Positions 1 through 11,794 of a stretch of DNA of 64,000 nucleotides are shown piece after piece. Under the pieces are notes generated by a model that did not search any database, was not told the origin of the DNA, and saw nothing but the letters and a program-made list of their open reading frames with translations. Numbering within the stretch: position 1 is the first letter of the stretch; each line of letters starts with the position of its first letter. The translations under genes and the position numbers were made by a program. Origin of the DNA: Notamacropus eugenii (lineage: Eukaryota > Chordata > Mammalia > Diprotodontia > Macropodidae); assembly GCF_028372415.1 (NCBI RefSeq), contig NC_092872.1, positions 547,582,205 through 547,646,204 on the forward strand, read 5' to 3'.

Positions 1-1829
1 TCCTTACCTGGCTTAGCCAGGAAAGAATTAAGAAATTATACCTTGTAGAACTGCTGAAAATTATTTGCTTTACATTCTAAACCATTATTTTTCTCTTGTA
101 ACCTTTCAACTAGGAGTACATGAAAGTAGGTGTCTACAGAGTCTACATAGGAGGCCAAGATTTGATGGGTGGGTTGCATAACTGATCACGTTGGCATTCT
201 TCCTGCTGCTTTTGATAGATGTTAATATCTAAAAAAAAAAAAAAAGGCATAGACATTAAGTATAATAGGTACGTACAACAATAACAAAGAATGTCTTCAT
301 AAAAGCCCCACCTCTTGTCTCTGTTGTGCAGAAGGACCATGGTCTCCAAAAGACTATGTATGCCAGTGGAGGAGAAGGCCCAGCAGGCGTCAGCTAAGCT
401 GGGAGGGCTTTAAGTATTGGCTTGGCATTAGGCCACAGTCCTGTTTGAGGACTAGTCTGACTCTGTAGAGAGCCTGAATTCCAAAAGGCTGGTCACCAGC
501 GATGTCATGAGATAAACAGCCCTCATCCCTTCTGTTTCCTACTTAAGAATGGCGGAGTTGTGGAAAGAGGACAGGCATACTGGGAATCACAAGTGTGAGA
601 AAGATCATCTGTTCTGTTTTGCAAGTGTGTCACCTTCATTTAGAATATGTCTACAATCAAAGCATCCCTAACAAATAGCTATTGACCCTTTTTCTTAAAA
701 AAAAAAGTAAAGAGATATCAAAATTTATTTTGTAGCACAATCTAGAATGTCATTGTCCTTAGATCCAACCTCAGTTTTTCCTTCTTTGATTTATTTCCAT
801 TCTATTTTTTATGCTATAAGTGTCCTTTCTCATAATTTAGATCCTTTTCGCCAAATACCTCTTCTCATCCCTAAGCAGTTCTAAATCATTTTAACCTCTC
901 TTCAGACAATTGTATGAAATTACTGCCTTTCAAATATGACTATGACTATACTTCCTCCAAGATTCAGCATTTAAATTATGTTTTTTTCCTAGTATGCTTT
1001 CAATGAGTTATGGAATGGTGCAGGTACCATAGGCTGTGCTAAGCCTTATATTAGTTCCTAAGTTCTAGGAAAGCTGCCCAGTAGCAATTTTTTCCCTTGT
1101 CCTAATTGATTTCTTTTTTCTGTTACAACTGAACATTTTCAGATGTCCCCACCTTTTTGCAGGTCTGCGTCTATTCATATTTTTAATTGCCTCTAACTGA
1201 AGTGGCACTCATGCAGTCATGCTTTAGAATTGCTGGTTAGCAGCTACACACTAAATTGACTTTCAAAGAGAGAGAAGTGGAACTTTTCTTTAATGTAGAA
1301 TCTCAGTACATAGTCCCTGTCAGTGTCTGATCTCTTGCCATGCTTCATTCTGAAGCTTAGCTTGCCTTTCCAAGTAGCCCAGACAAAACAAGTTTTTACA
1401 AGTGTTCATTGAAAGCACATTGAATGAAAACCAGAATCTAAACACCTTATCATAGAGGAAATAAGGTCATTCTTGAAAGACAGTAATTTTATACCATTTA
1501 CTTGAAAAACCTTAATTCTCACAAATTATTTTCTATGAAACATTTAGTCCCATTAGCTCCATACTTACTTAGAGTTCCTATGATATGAATAGAGTAGAAT
1601 CCTAAAGAAAATATGAAGGTTGAGGACACTGCTTAGGCAAGCACAATTCGCTTCCCTGCTGCAGACACATTTATGACCATAACCTCACCAAAGGAAAGAA
1701 TTCATTCTTGTTCCTTTCGTCATATATAAGATTAGCAGTTGAAGGACAATTAGGAAAAGTTTCTCATACAGATCTTTTAAATCAGGTAAGGTCTAGCACT
1801 GGTCTAAAAAACAGAAATTTTCAAATTCA
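1..1829. other. NOL10 intron, no feature recognised
   Basis: AT-rich sequence with no exon, RNA gene or repeat I can name. A short A-run lies near 231-245. The coding frames here are short and carry no family signature. Confidence 0.6.
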
Positions 1830-1995
1830 GTTCTGGCTTTAGACTTGAATCCCTATGTGGCCTGAGGCAAATCCTTTAACATCTCCCCCTCCCCCCCACA
1901 TAAGGGATAAATACTTCTGTCTCAGGGATGTTGAAAGGATTAATTATTTAGTCTCTAAGGAACTTTGAAGATGAAAAGTACATTAAAAGTGCTTC
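1830..1995 (+). repeat. MIR/CORE-SINE-like copy
   Basis: The order is the 'tggcctgaggcaaatcctttaac' box, then 'aagggataaatac', then 'gggatgttgaaaggatt', as in the 3' half of mammalian-wide and marsupial CORE-SINEs. A C-run interrupts the middle. Confidence 0.6.
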
Positions 1996-2439
1996 TTAAC
2001 AACATTATTGCTTAGAAAAAAAAACTACTGCTTTACGCCAACCACATCCCAAATTATATGAAGGAGATATGTTAGCACATTATTATTTGAAAATTGTAGC
2101 TAAATTTCCCAAGGTGTAAATGTTTAGAGTTTATTCACATGTGGATTTGGGAACTGTATTCAGAGTCATTCACTCGGAAGATACTACTCAGTAGAAAAGA
2201 AGACCCATTCTCAAGAACCAGGTTTTGCAATTAAACTTAATCAAACTAATTCTAGATTTGCAGGGTGCAGCTGGGTACTCTCTAAAGCCATGCTAGGAGT
2301 GCAAGAAAACCGGAGGAAACAAGCTTTTCACACCTTTGTAGACTATTAATAAGTGCTCTCTGTACTCCAATATGAGGGTTGGAGAATCAGAGAATATGAT
2401 TTTATCCTTTCATATTTAATAGTTATAAGTAAATGTTAA

Positions 2440-2650
2440 GAGGTGGTGTGATAGAGTGGGTAGTAGCAGCCTTGAAGATCAGGGTTTAGGTTCCACTTCT
2501 GGCACCCAGTACCTATATGACCCTGGGCAAGTCACTGAACTTTTCAGTGCCTCAGGCAGCTCTCTAAAACTGTATTAATTACTCATCTGCATTCATTAAC
2601 TGAGAGATTTCCTCTTGGGAATTCCCTAAACCAGTGAAATCACAGATCCA
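2440..2650 (+). repeat. tRNA-headed SINE with 'gaaatcacagatcc' tail
   Basis: The head 'gtgatagagtgg', a B-box-like 'ggtttaggttcc', the 'gggcaagtcactgaac' core and the tail 'ccagtgaaatcacagatcc' are in order. The same tail recurs at 28533-28605 and 59915-60112, which defines a family within this window. Confidence 0.7.
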
Positions 2651-2894
2651 AGGCCCCCATCCATCCCTCCCTCCCCCCCAAAAAATGAATTGTTCTGACT
2701 TGAAAAGATTAACACCTTTGCAGTGGAGGCAGAGGACCTGTGCGAATACTTGCTGTACCACTTACTGTCTTTCTGGCCTTTAGTTTTAAAATTAAAGCTT
2801 CATAAACCAAGTTAGTGAAAGGTGTCATTGTGCCTGACTATACAAAACTGACTTTTCAGGGAGTTGGAATTGAATAAATTTCCATAATTGAAGT

Positions 2895-3195
2895 ACAGTC
2901 TAGTCAATAGAAATCTATCAGATCCCTGCTTTGTGCTGGGAACTGTGCAGAGATACAAATGAAAACATTGACAGTCTGCTCTCAAAGAACTTAGAATCTT
3001 TTTGTTTGATTTTGGTGGGAGGCATTGGGGTTAAGTGACTTGCCTAGGGTTACTGTCGGGAGCAATTTATAATCTGATGGGAAAAGACAACATGATATAC
3101 AAAGCTGTAATGGGAATAGGATGGGAAAGGGCCATGATAAAGTAGGTTCCAAAGGAATGCAGCCTGGTGAGAAATGAGATATGTCTATTTCTAAA
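2895..3195 (-). repeat. L2 3'-end fragment with short SINE piece inside
   Basis: Read on the minus strand, 2895-3000 is the L2 tail (complement of 'gctttgtgctgggaactgtgc'). A SINE fragment with 'gggttaagtgacttgcctaggg' occupies about 3001-3056, and the L2 resumes at about 3060. Confidence 0.6.
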
Positions 3196-4069
3196 TGGAA
3201 AGGACTGGAGTATTTAGTAGGCAGGTAATACCGAGTTACAGGATTTGTAAAACTTTAATGAAGTTATGAGTTTACTCTGTAGGGACTTTGGAAAAACCCA
3301 ATTATGAATTGAAAATGTTATTTAATCTAGAAAATGTGATAGAAGTATATGAAAAATGAATTCAAAACATATTTCTTACAAGGAAGACACCTGGAAAAGG
3401 AGCAGTAAAAATATACTTATTCACTGGAAGTTTGTCACATGATTGGTAAATGCTCAAGTTTTGATAGATATATTTTAACAATTTATGCCAGCTATCAAAG
3501 TTGTTCTCTGCATTCCAAAGGAAGTCTGGGTAAACAGTGAATTAATGACTGGGCCACAACTTGTATTGTAGCTCCTTTATTTCTTAGTCCAGAGAGGCTT
3601 AGTGTTTGTTTCTTTTGTAGACATCAGTGATTAATAAACTCTGTGTGGTCTCAACAGAAGACAAGAAGCATAAGTATCGGTAACCATCAAAGTAATTAAA
3701 GATTTAGGAATTACAGGTCCATGGGAGAAGTTATGAAACTATTGATTGTGCCCCAGTATACATTTATCTTGTCAGCTGTAAACTGGTCCGTTTCATTATC
3801 TGTAATTACCCATCACAGTTCCCACTACAGTTGTTTCAAACCTTGTCTCTCTTCATTCCCTTAACTCAGGCCTTCACACCCTATGGACTTGTGGCTGTTG
3901 GGCCGCTTGTAGCCCACCAAAGGATTTTGGGTGGTTTTCAAAAAATGTAGAGGAAAACATCCTTTGTATGTAGAGGAAATCCTTTGACATTCTGCAAGCT
4001 GCCCAAGGGCCTTAAGTGGCCTTTGCAGGTCTTGCCCTGGCTCTACCTTCACTAACTAAGCAGATGCAT
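3196..4069. other. No clear gene; possible hAT relic near 3865-4050
   Basis: Mostly unassigned AT-rich intron. At 3865-4050 the phrases 'gggccgcttgtagcccacc' and 'tggcctttgcagg' resemble hAT-type DNA transposon relics. No terminal repeats were found, so this is weak. Confidence 0.3.
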
Positions 4070-5272
4070 TGACTCCTTTGTTCAGAAAGCAGTCTGCCAT
4101 GAGTTGCCTTCCCTCTGTACCTTGGAATTTTTCCCTTCATCAGTCTTCTCTAGGTTCAGGGATTAACTGGACTTAATCCTTGCTAAATCTGACTCTCCTC
4201 TGGTTATGTCCTTGATTCTATCCACCATCCCCACTCTATTTTGAATCTTCACTTTCTCTGTATTAGCTCCCCACTGTACTGCTTGCCAACCTGTTGGGGT
4301 CTCCTCTATCCTTTAAAAAAGAAAGAAACTGCAATCTCTTCCCTTTCTCTGTTGACACTCCTCAAATTAGTTTAATCTTTTCCTTCCCCTTCACCTCCAC
4401 TTTCTTAGAGAGAGTAGCCCATTCCTGCTGACTCCATTTCTTTATTACCCACTCAAATCTCTAGCTCCAGTCCTGTTACCCTCGCATTTGGATTTCTGCC
4501 CCCAATATGTTAATGAAACTGCTCTCGAAAGTCACAAATGACCACTTGATTATCACATTTAAAGACCTTTTCTCAGTCCTTATCCACTCTAAACTTCCAG
4601 TAGCGTTTGATACTGTTTTTCATCACTTCTTTGCTTTCATCTCCTGGTTCAACTTCTGCTGATGTGACCTCCTGTTTCTATCTCATTTATAAGTTTATAT
4701 TTCTTCCTCTTCCCCAGAGACTTTGTCCTTAATCTTTTTTCCATAGTTTATCCACTGGTGATCTCATCTGATTCTGTGCTTTCAACTAATACTTTTATGC
4801 ATATGATTCTCAGATCTAAATATTCAGCTCTGATCTCTCCTCCCTTGATATTACAAGTGAAATCAGTATCTTAAATTTCACTCATCATCTTTCTTCCAAA
4901 ATCTCTACTTCTTCATTTTCCCATTGTGTCAGTAGCTCTCCCTAGACACCTGAGTTCAACATTTCAGTCATATTTGACTTGTCTTCTTCTCATTTGCCAG
5001 TGCATATAATCAGTTGCCATGTCCTATCTACCTCTGAAATTCCTCTCATATCTTACCTGTTGTAACCTTAGGTCCGCTTCCTTCATTCAGGAATTTATTG
5101 CCACTGGCCTACAGGGTTATAATCACTTTTGAACTGTTTTTTTGTCTCCAATTTTTCTCTTTTCTAATGCATCTCTTTGATTACTATCTGACTAATCTTT
5201 GTACAGGTATGATCATACTATTTCCCTGTTCAGAAACTGTCAATGACTCCTCATTGCCTAAGGATACAGAAA
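4070..5272 (+). mobile_element. L2-clade LINE, 5' part of a split copy
   Basis: Decayed reverse-transcriptase sequence of an L2/CR1-clade LINE. Recognisable blocks include 'aatgaaactgctctcgaaag' near 4510, 'agcgtttgatactg' near 4602 and 'ggtgatctcatctgattc' near 4758. The typical downstream block 'caggtatgatcatactat' lies near 5205. Many frame breaks are present. The copy is interrupted at 5273 and appears to resume at 5945. Confidence 0.7.
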
Positions 5273-5279
5273 CTTCCAG

Positions 5280-5931
5280 AGTCGTAGAAATTTAAGTTTA
5301 TAAGGACCTTTAGAGATTCCAACCTACATTGAACAGAAATTCCTTCTGTAGCAAACCCAACTTGTTATCCATCTTCTGCTTAATGACTTCCAGCGATAGG
5401 GAGTCCACCACTTTCCCAAGAAGCCTGTTCCTTCTTGATAAGCCCTAATTGTCTAAGGCTATAAGTTGCAGAGAGCATGCATTGGTAGAAGTTTCCTCTG
5501 AAATCACTTGTCTAATTCTTGTCCCCTTTTCCTTTCTCATCCTATCCTAATCATTAGGAAATATTTCCTTATATTAGGGAATAAAGCTTTATTGTTAAAC
5601 AGAATCTTCAGATTTAGTTTGACCAGGGCTCTGTAAAGCACAATTGTTTCCTCCCTTCAGCATGAACACTATTCTCCTGGCTTTTTTGATTACCATGGCA
5701 TTTGGTAACCACATTAAGCTTACAGTCCACTGAATCTCTACATCATTTTTATAAAAATTGTTGTCTAGTGATATCACTGTAGTCCTGTATTTGGGCAATT
5801 AATTTTATAAAACATTTTTAAGATTTTGCATTTTTTTCATTAAATTTCATCTATTCATATATTCAACCTGTTATTTTAGCCAGTTCAGGTCTTTTTAGCT
5901 CCTTATTTTTTTGTTCACCATGTTAGCTGTC
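5280..5931 (-). mobile_element. L3/CR1 LINE 3' end inserted in the L2
   Basis: The minus strand reads as the L3/CR1 3' end. At 5280-5330 is the terminal 'gtagaaatttaag...aaggacctttagagattccaac', followed by 'cttccagcgatagggagtccac' and, further out, 'ttaagcttacagtccactgaa'. CTTCCAG lies on both sides (5273-5279 and 5932-5938). It may be a target-site duplication, although CR1 elements often lack one. Confidence 0.7.
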
Positions 5932-5944
5932 CTTCCAGGAGACC

Positions 5945-6160
5945 TCCTTAGGCATTCAAGGCCAAACATAATCTGTCGCCAGCCTTCTTTTCTAGCTTTT
6001 TATTTTATTATTCCTTTCAAACATTGTACCTTCCAGCCAGACTGAACTAATGTTTCCCAGTGTACCCTGTTACCTCTTTATCCACGTAGGCTATCACCTA
6101 GGAACAGAATACATCCCTGCTTGTTGAAACTTTTCTCTTCCAGTGCTCCAATTCACTAAT
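5945..6160 (+). mobile_element. L2-clade LINE, continuation of the split copy
   Basis: 'ttaggcattcaaggccaaacataatctg' and later blocks continue the L2 consensus from 5272. This makes 5280-5931 a nested insertion. Confidence 0.6.
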
Positions 6161-6975
6161 AATAGGAGAAATACAAATTAAAACAACCCTGAGGTTTTAC
6201 CTCAGATTCAGCAAATTGGCAAAAATGAGAAAAGATGGGAATAGTCAATGTTGGAGGGATTGTGGTATGATAAGCAAACTAGTACATTGTTGGTAGAGCT
6301 ATGAATCATTGGAGCCATTTTGGAAAATAGTTTCGAATTACAAATAAAGGAACTGAAATGTCTATACCCTTTGACCCAGAGATTCTCCAATTAGACTTAA
6401 AATCCAAGGAGGTCGTTGATAAGGAGAAAGTACCCATATATACCAAAGTATTTATAGCAGCTCTTTTTGTGATAGTAAAGAAATGGAAACCAAAGTAGAT
6501 GCCTGTTGATTGGGATAGTTAAACAAACTGTGGTACGTGAATGTAATGGAATATTACTATGATGTGAGAAAATGCCAAATATGACCAGTACAGGGAAGCC
6601 TGGAAAGATTTACATGATCTGATGCAAAATGAAGCTTTCTGAAGCAAAGCTGAAAACAAATGCTTGATGACTACAGCAGTGTAAGTGGAAAGAAAAGTTA
6701 CAGCAAAACAATCAAAAGTAAATATTGCAAAAAAAAAAAACAAGCAAGACTTGAAAGAGAAAATATGAGAAGACATACGCACCCCTTTCCTTCACAGAGG
6801 TGCAAGGTGTTAATATATCATGTATTTTCAGATTTGTTCATTGATTTTGCTGATTTTTTTTTCTTTTTAAAAAATATCATTACTTTAGTTGGCTCTCTGA
6901 GAGAAGGCATGGGGAGGGATACCGGGAGAAACTCTTGTTACATAAAACAAAAGATGTAAGTGAAATTACTTTAAA
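6161..6975 (+). mobile_element. Marsupial L1 3' end (old copy)
   Basis: Sense-strand blocks of the marsupial L1 end are in order: 'taccctttgacccagagattc' near 6363, 'tttatagcagctctttttgtg' near 6451, 'tgtaatggaatattac' near 6541 and 'gatctgatgcaaaatgaag' near 6615. A low-complexity end carries an A-rich tail near 6970. No intact ORF. Confidence 0.75.
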
Positions 6976-6982
6976 AAATAAA

Positions 6983-7200
6983 AATTCTTTCTTCAAGACC
7001 CAGTTCAAGTGACATCTCTTTTATGAAACTTTTTCTATATCCCTAGGTAGAAGTAATCTTCCATCTTTTGTTTGATCTTTTCTGTGTGCTTATCACACTA
7101 TTATTGGTCTTTTGCCTCCAATGTGAGTTTTTTGAGAGTGAGATTATGTCATTTACTACTTTTATATCTCATTACTAAGCAGATGTCTAGGGTATGAATA
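6983..7200 (+). repeat. L2 3'-end fragment
   Basis: 'caagacccagttcaagtgac' followed by 'tttgcctccaatgtgagt' and 'gagagtgagattatgtc' follows the L2 3' consensus. Confidence 0.6.
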
Positions 7201-7235
7201 ATATCTATATTTTCTCCACATACTGAATTTAATAA

Positions 7236-7324
7236 AAGGTATGTCCCCAAAGTGTCTTACAGCATTTTTAAGCATTAATAATTTTAATAACTTAAAACTA
7301 TATTACCACTTTGGGGATACCCTG
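7236..7324. mobile_element. Mariner-type palindromic MITE
   Basis: Arms at 7236-7254 (...TGTCCCCAAAGTG) and 7307-7324 (CACTTTGGGGATACCCTG) are inverted repeats, and the AT-rich middle is also partly palindromic. Length (about 90 bp) and arm sequence fit the small mariner-derived elements of vertebrates. A TA duplication was not clearly seen. Confidence 0.65.
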
Positions 7325-7356
7325 GATATTATATATGTTCATGACATGTATGGATA

Positions 7357-7511
7357 TTTTTGAGGGAAGGGAGTGGGAGAGCATTTGGGGTTAAGTGACT
7401 TGCCCAGGATCACACCACTATTAAGTCTCAAGTGTCTAAGTCCAAATTTGTATTCAGGTCCTCCCGACTCCAGGGCCAGTACTCTGTCCACTGCATCTGT
7501 TAGCTGCCCCT
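7357..7511 (-). repeat. Marsupial tRNA-headed SINE
   Basis: The minus strand gives the head (complement of 'tgtccactgcatctgttagctgcccc') and the core (complement of 'ggggttaagtgacttgcccagg'). It lies 85 bases upstream of the NOL10 exon. Confidence 0.75.
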
Positions 7512-7595
7512 TGGTTATTCACTTTAATACATTTCATCCTGTTAAATCATAATTATTTTTCTTAATTTTTATTCATTCATTCATTTATTTTGCAG

Positions 7596-7698
7596 AAAAC
7601 CCCTTGAAGATCGTTTGCAGCTTGAGGCAAAACTTGGGACTCTGAATGTATCTGATACAGCTGTTGGCAGCAAACAGTTGACGTTCACATTAAAGAGG
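7596..7698 (+). CDS. NOL10: NOL10, penultimate coding exon
   Basis: The exon encodes 34 residues after one base that completes a split codon. It begins KPLEDRLQLEAK and ends GSKQLTFTLKR. The acceptor is a T-rich tract ending tttgcag (AG at 7594-7595) and the donor is gtaaat from 7699. NOL10 (Enp2 in yeast) is a nucleolar WD40-repeat protein involved in small-subunit ribosome assembly. This segment belongs to its basic C-terminal tail, not the propeller. The match to the mammalian NOL10 tail is nearly colinear and the frame runs without a break into the exon at 12232. That, together with intact splice sites, argues for a functional exon rather than a pseudogene. No earlier NOL10 exon was found at 1-7595, so the preceding exon lies upstream of the window. 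Confidence 0.93.
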
Positions 7699-8299
7699 GT
7701 AAATTATTTTGACTTAATTTAAATAGTTATTTTTTTAAAAAAGGAAAGCAGTACAGAGAATGAGCAGTTATAGCTGTTGTCTTTGTGTTTTAAAACAACT
7801 AAAAGCATTTCAGTTAGCTCGTACTTCAAATTTCCCACTTGATTTTGTGAGATGATCTTAACTTCCACAAAAGATTGATCAAGTCTCTGGGATCATTTGG
7901 TTTATTGTTGACCTCATATCAGAGCCAGATTTTACAGGTTTTCCCAATCCTCTATAAAGTACCATTTCCTATACTAATGTTTCATCTATTTTCAGAACTT
8001 TCTTGGGCTCTGAGCTCATTGACTAAAAGAAGCAGGGTTATGTGTTATTGGGGTCCTGGAAGGTAGCACAAGACCGAATGATTCAAAAGGTGACTATAAA
8101 TCTTTTTTGGTTAGTAGTGAGCAAGCATGTTAGCAGTTATCAGTACCACTGAATTGCCATAGGTGACTTAGAAATAAAGATCCTTATCATTTAAAGATCA
8201 AAGGATATCTTTTATTAGAACAGTGATGTGACCTGTAATATCCTGGTAAAGTTTAATTTCATTTATGCCAAAAATGAAGAGTAGACAAACTAGTCCAAG

Positions 8300-8435
8300 C
8301 TCAGCTCTTTTACTCACTGTCTCTGTGACCTTGGGAAACACCTTCAACTCCTTTAGGCCTCAGTTTTCTCTTTTTGTAAAATTAGAGGGTTGGATAAAAT
8401 GACTTTGAAGGCCCTTTCTAATCCTACATTCTATG
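8300..8435 (+). repeat. CORE-SINE with 'ggccctttctaatccta' tail
   Basis: 'tctctgtgaccttgggaaac', 'cctcagttttctc' and 'ggataaaatgactttgaaggccc' are in order. Confidence 0.7.
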
Positions 8436-8440
8436 TATAT

Positions 8441-9240
8441 TCTCTTTCATGTATTGAAATCTTTGTTTTAATGTTGAACACTGCCCTAAATTGATCTGCA
8501 GTTGTTGTTGAAGGCTTTTTAATTGTTGAAGGCTTTTCAGTAACTATCTGGAGTTGGTACTATTCTTACTAAGTAGTTAAGGAACACTGTTTTTAACAGT
8601 GCTTTTGGTTCTTTTGCTTGAATCATTTATAGTAGAGCAATATCATAAATTTTATCCTCGGTTATTTCTGAAATTTTTCCCAAAGAAGGTTAGATAGTTC
8701 AGTAGCAGTGAATAGTTTTCATTCTGTGAGTTGAAAATACCTTTTAGTTAAGACAGTCTATTTTGAAAGCAGAACTTATTTTCCCAAATAAGTCAAAATT
8801 TGTTTTTTACCCAGAGTGACTTCTTGTACCTATTACTTATTCCTCATAGCTTAACTCTCTTGTCATAATTAATCTTGGGCATGAACAAAAAATTTTACAT
8901 TCTTCAGAATTCAGGACACATCTTTGTTGGCATTAGAGCCATACAGTCCAGTGCAGTTGTGGCCGGGATCACTCGCTCACTTTTAGTAACTATTGTAAAC
9001 TGATATGTTAGTTTTTAAAACTCTTTGTAGTAGTAAATGTACCTTAGAACTCCTAAAGTAAATCTTTTCATAAAATTAGAAAGTGATTTGCTACAGCATC
9101 TCTTCATGTTTAATAATAAAGTGAATAACAGATCTTCCTGACACTATTTTTATTTGATGAAATACTTCAGAAAATTTTAAAAGGCTTTATATCAAAGCTA
9201 GACATAGAGAGCAGTTAACTTTGTTAGAGTTATAATAGTT
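8441..9240. other. NOL10 intron, nothing recognised
   Basis: Unassigned AT-rich sequence. One short GC-richer patch at about 8936-8985 stands out (see findings). Confidence 0.5.
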
Positions 9241-9405
9241 GGGTCCTCTAGCTCCAACTACTTAAGAGTTGTATTTTTATGGGCAAGTCACCTAATCTCT
9301 TAGCCTTAGTTCCTTCTCTGCAAAATGAACATGATAATATTTGGATCATTTAGTTGTTAAGGGGAGAAATTGCTTTGTAAACAAATGGTATATACATGTT
9401 GAGTT
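9241..9405 (+). repeat. MIR-like SINE
   Basis: 'gggcaagtcacctaatctcttagcc', 'tctgcaaaatgaac' and 'attgctttgtaaac' follow the MIR order. Confidence 0.6.
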
Positions 9406-9639
9406 TTAGGTCATCTATGGAAAAACATGGACAAGAAGAACTTGGGATAGGAAGGTATGGGGAGGTTCAGTGTGGGAAGGAAGGCTCCCACTAGTGTCAT
9501 GGAGGAACAGATCTAGGCCTGCTCTCTTCTAAAGGTCCTTATCTCCATTGGCCTCAGCATTTGACTGGGCTGACAGCATTCATTTAAACGAAGAGAATTA
9601 AGAGATATGCATTTTTTTAATGCCCATTGTGTGAGAGCC

Positions 9640-9790
9640 TCCTGATTTAGAGCTATAGGAGATCATCTGGTCCTAATCCTTTATGTCACAAATGAACACA
9701 TTGAGATCCAGACAGGAGAAAAGACCTGTCCCAGACCTCATGATCAGGAAACAGCTTTCTGTTTTCAGACTCTGTGTCCATTGAACTTTT
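9640..9790 (-). repeat. CORE-SINE fragment
   Basis: The forward strand shows the complement of a SINE core: 'gagatcatctggtcc', 'cacattgagatccagacagg' and 'ctgtgtccattgaac'. Confidence 0.55.
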
Positions 9791-10164
9791 TTAGCTATGT
9801 CACATAGGTATCTTGTTATATTTTAGGTTAAATCTATGTAGTCTTTCTAGTTATTCGTGATTTTAATTTGTAAATGCCAAAAAAATTCCAGGAAACTTTA
9901 ACTTGTTCAGAAATTTAGAGATGAAAAATGTATTTTAAATGGCATTAACCATGTGAAATTCATGAAAAAGTGTATATCTTTAAAACAAAGAAATGATTTA
10001 GGGAAAGAAATGTAACATATCATTTATCTAGGGACTGTGGTTTCTGTGAAGCTCTCCATCATACAGCTCATACCCCTATTGTCATTCATGTTCCACCTTG
10101 ACTCCCCGTCCCCAGTAGTGTTAAAGATGTCCGCTGAAAATAAGACAAACCCATTACAGGTCAT

Positions 10165-10214
10165 TGTAATTACAGAGTTTTAGAGGTGGAAGGGATCTTG
10201 GAAATCATCTAATT
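10165..10214 (-). repeat. CORE-SINE, right part (split by a hAT element)
   Basis: 'agagttttagaggtggaagggatcttggaaatcatct' is the complement of the SINE 3' end. The remainder lies after the hAT element at 10424. Confidence 0.65.
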
Positions 10215-10215
10215 T

Positions 10216-10423
10216 CATGGATTCTCAAATTTTTTGATCTTAGGACCCCTTTACATATTTGTGGACCTCAAAGAGCTTTTGTTTTATGAGTTCTATCAAT
10301 CAGTATTTACCACATTAGGAATTAAAATGTCTTCTTAGTATTATCAGAATACATTTGGAATCCCCCTAAAAGGTCTCATGGATCTCCAGGGTAATCTCAT
10401 GGATCACCCTTTGAGAATCACTG
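10216..10423. mobile_element. Non-autonomous hAT element nested in a SINE
   Basis: Ends CATGGATTCTCAAA and TTTGAGAATCACTG are near-perfect inverted repeats, and the body ('aggacccctttacat', 'aaagagcttttgttt') matches a known mammalian hAT (Zaphod/Tip100-like) consensus. The flanks ATCTAATT (10207-10214) and ATACAATT (10424-10431) agree at 6 of 8 positions, as expected of an old 8-bp hAT duplication. Confidence 0.75.
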
Positions 10424-10525
10424 ATACAATTCAGCCTCCTCATTTTACACAAGAGGAAACTGAGGCCCAGAAAAGTCATCTCAGTGATTCAGAGCAAGTC
10501 ATTTAATGACAGAGCTGGAACTAGA
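10424..10525 (-). repeat. CORE-SINE, left part (split by a hAT element)
   Basis: 'cctcattttacacaagaggaaactgaggccc' continues the SINE begun at 10214. Confidence 0.65.
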
Positions 10526-10530
10526 CTATT

Positions 10531-11339
10531 TCTGACTAAAAACACTGTTCTAGCTATTTATTTTAACATTCTCCAAATCTTTGTCTCATTGTGTTAATAA
10601 TTAGTGATATTATCTCATTTAAACTTAAATCTCATTTAAATTCCTCTTGTGACCAAAAGAAAAGAAAAAGAATCTATATAGCAGCTGTCACTTCATAAAA
10701 TTTCAATAACATATAAACTGTTACCTTTGTTGTAAAGGATATTTACAATAATCTAGTAAATTGCACAACTGATTTCCAGTAGAATCATTTACAGATCAGC
10801 AGATTCATAAGCTGGTGGTTTAATTGACATTTATTAGCTTTACAAAGGACAGTGCTACAGCTGCTTTGTTCAGAAATGTGGTGTTCCTCTCAAGGTTTTA
10901 ATGAGATTATGGTGAAGGGCAGCTGAGGAAGGGTGATAATCAAGAATGGACAGAAACTTCCATCTTCTCAACAATGTGCAAACTAGTCTTGGTAATTTGT
11001 CATGCTACGTTTAGGCAATTCTCTTATATTTACCAAGATAGTTAAAATTCAGTATAAATTTTCATCTGGGGAGGGGGGAGATGCATTAAAGTCTAATGAT
11101 TTTTCTTAAGATTTGAAAAGAAAGCGGTCTCCTGAATTTAACATCAAGCGGAAATGACTATAGATGAATATAGGGAAAGAATTTTTGGAATAAAGTGCAG
11201 TTCCTTTGATTGACCTGTAAATCAAATTAGTTTTAGGCCCACTACAAGGCTAGTGAGATTAGATTTTGTTTATACCAAGTAGACCAGAACTAATAAGATG
11301 AAATTAATTTTGTCCCATTTAAAGTAGTACTTATAACAA
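10531..11339. other. NOL10 intron, nothing recognised
   Basis: AT-rich sequence without a repeat or gene I can name. Confidence 0.5.
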
Positions 11340-11445
11340 TATTGATAGTAATAACAGACACGTATTGTACTTTAAAATTTGAAAATGTGCTTCATATACA
11401 TCAACGCATTTGAGTCTTCTAATAGTCCTGTGAGGTAGGCTCTCT
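11340..11445 (-). repeat. MIR fragment
   Basis: 'cgtattgtactttaaaatttg' and 'tcctgtgaggtaggct' match the MIR complement. Confidence 0.5.
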
Positions 11446-11794
11446 CCATGCTATCTGGCTCCTTTAACTTGGCTTTTGTTTTCATCATAGTACTATGATT
11501 TGTAGTATACTTTGGGCTTTTATTCTGTACTTGCCTTCTGATCCTGATACGTTATTTGGGACATCATCAATGAGGGCAGATCTTTATTCTTTAAGGGCTT
11601 AATTTGGTTGTTTGGAAATAAGAATAAGTATTTGGAAGCAAAAACTTTTAAAAATTAGATAGATAACCAGCTAGGCAATACTGGTTTTGTTTTGAGATAG
11701 AGAGAATGAAGTTGAGAAGAGTTTGAATGCAAGAAAAAGTATTCACAGAATGTGTTCACCCTCCTAACCTTATATAGTTGGACAGTTAATTTTC

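Noticed and set aside
3640..3683. Possible short exon 'acag|aagacaagaagcataag...|gtaacc'
   Set aside because: The encoded residues do not match NOL10 and the frame does not fit the known exons. The acceptor tract is poor.
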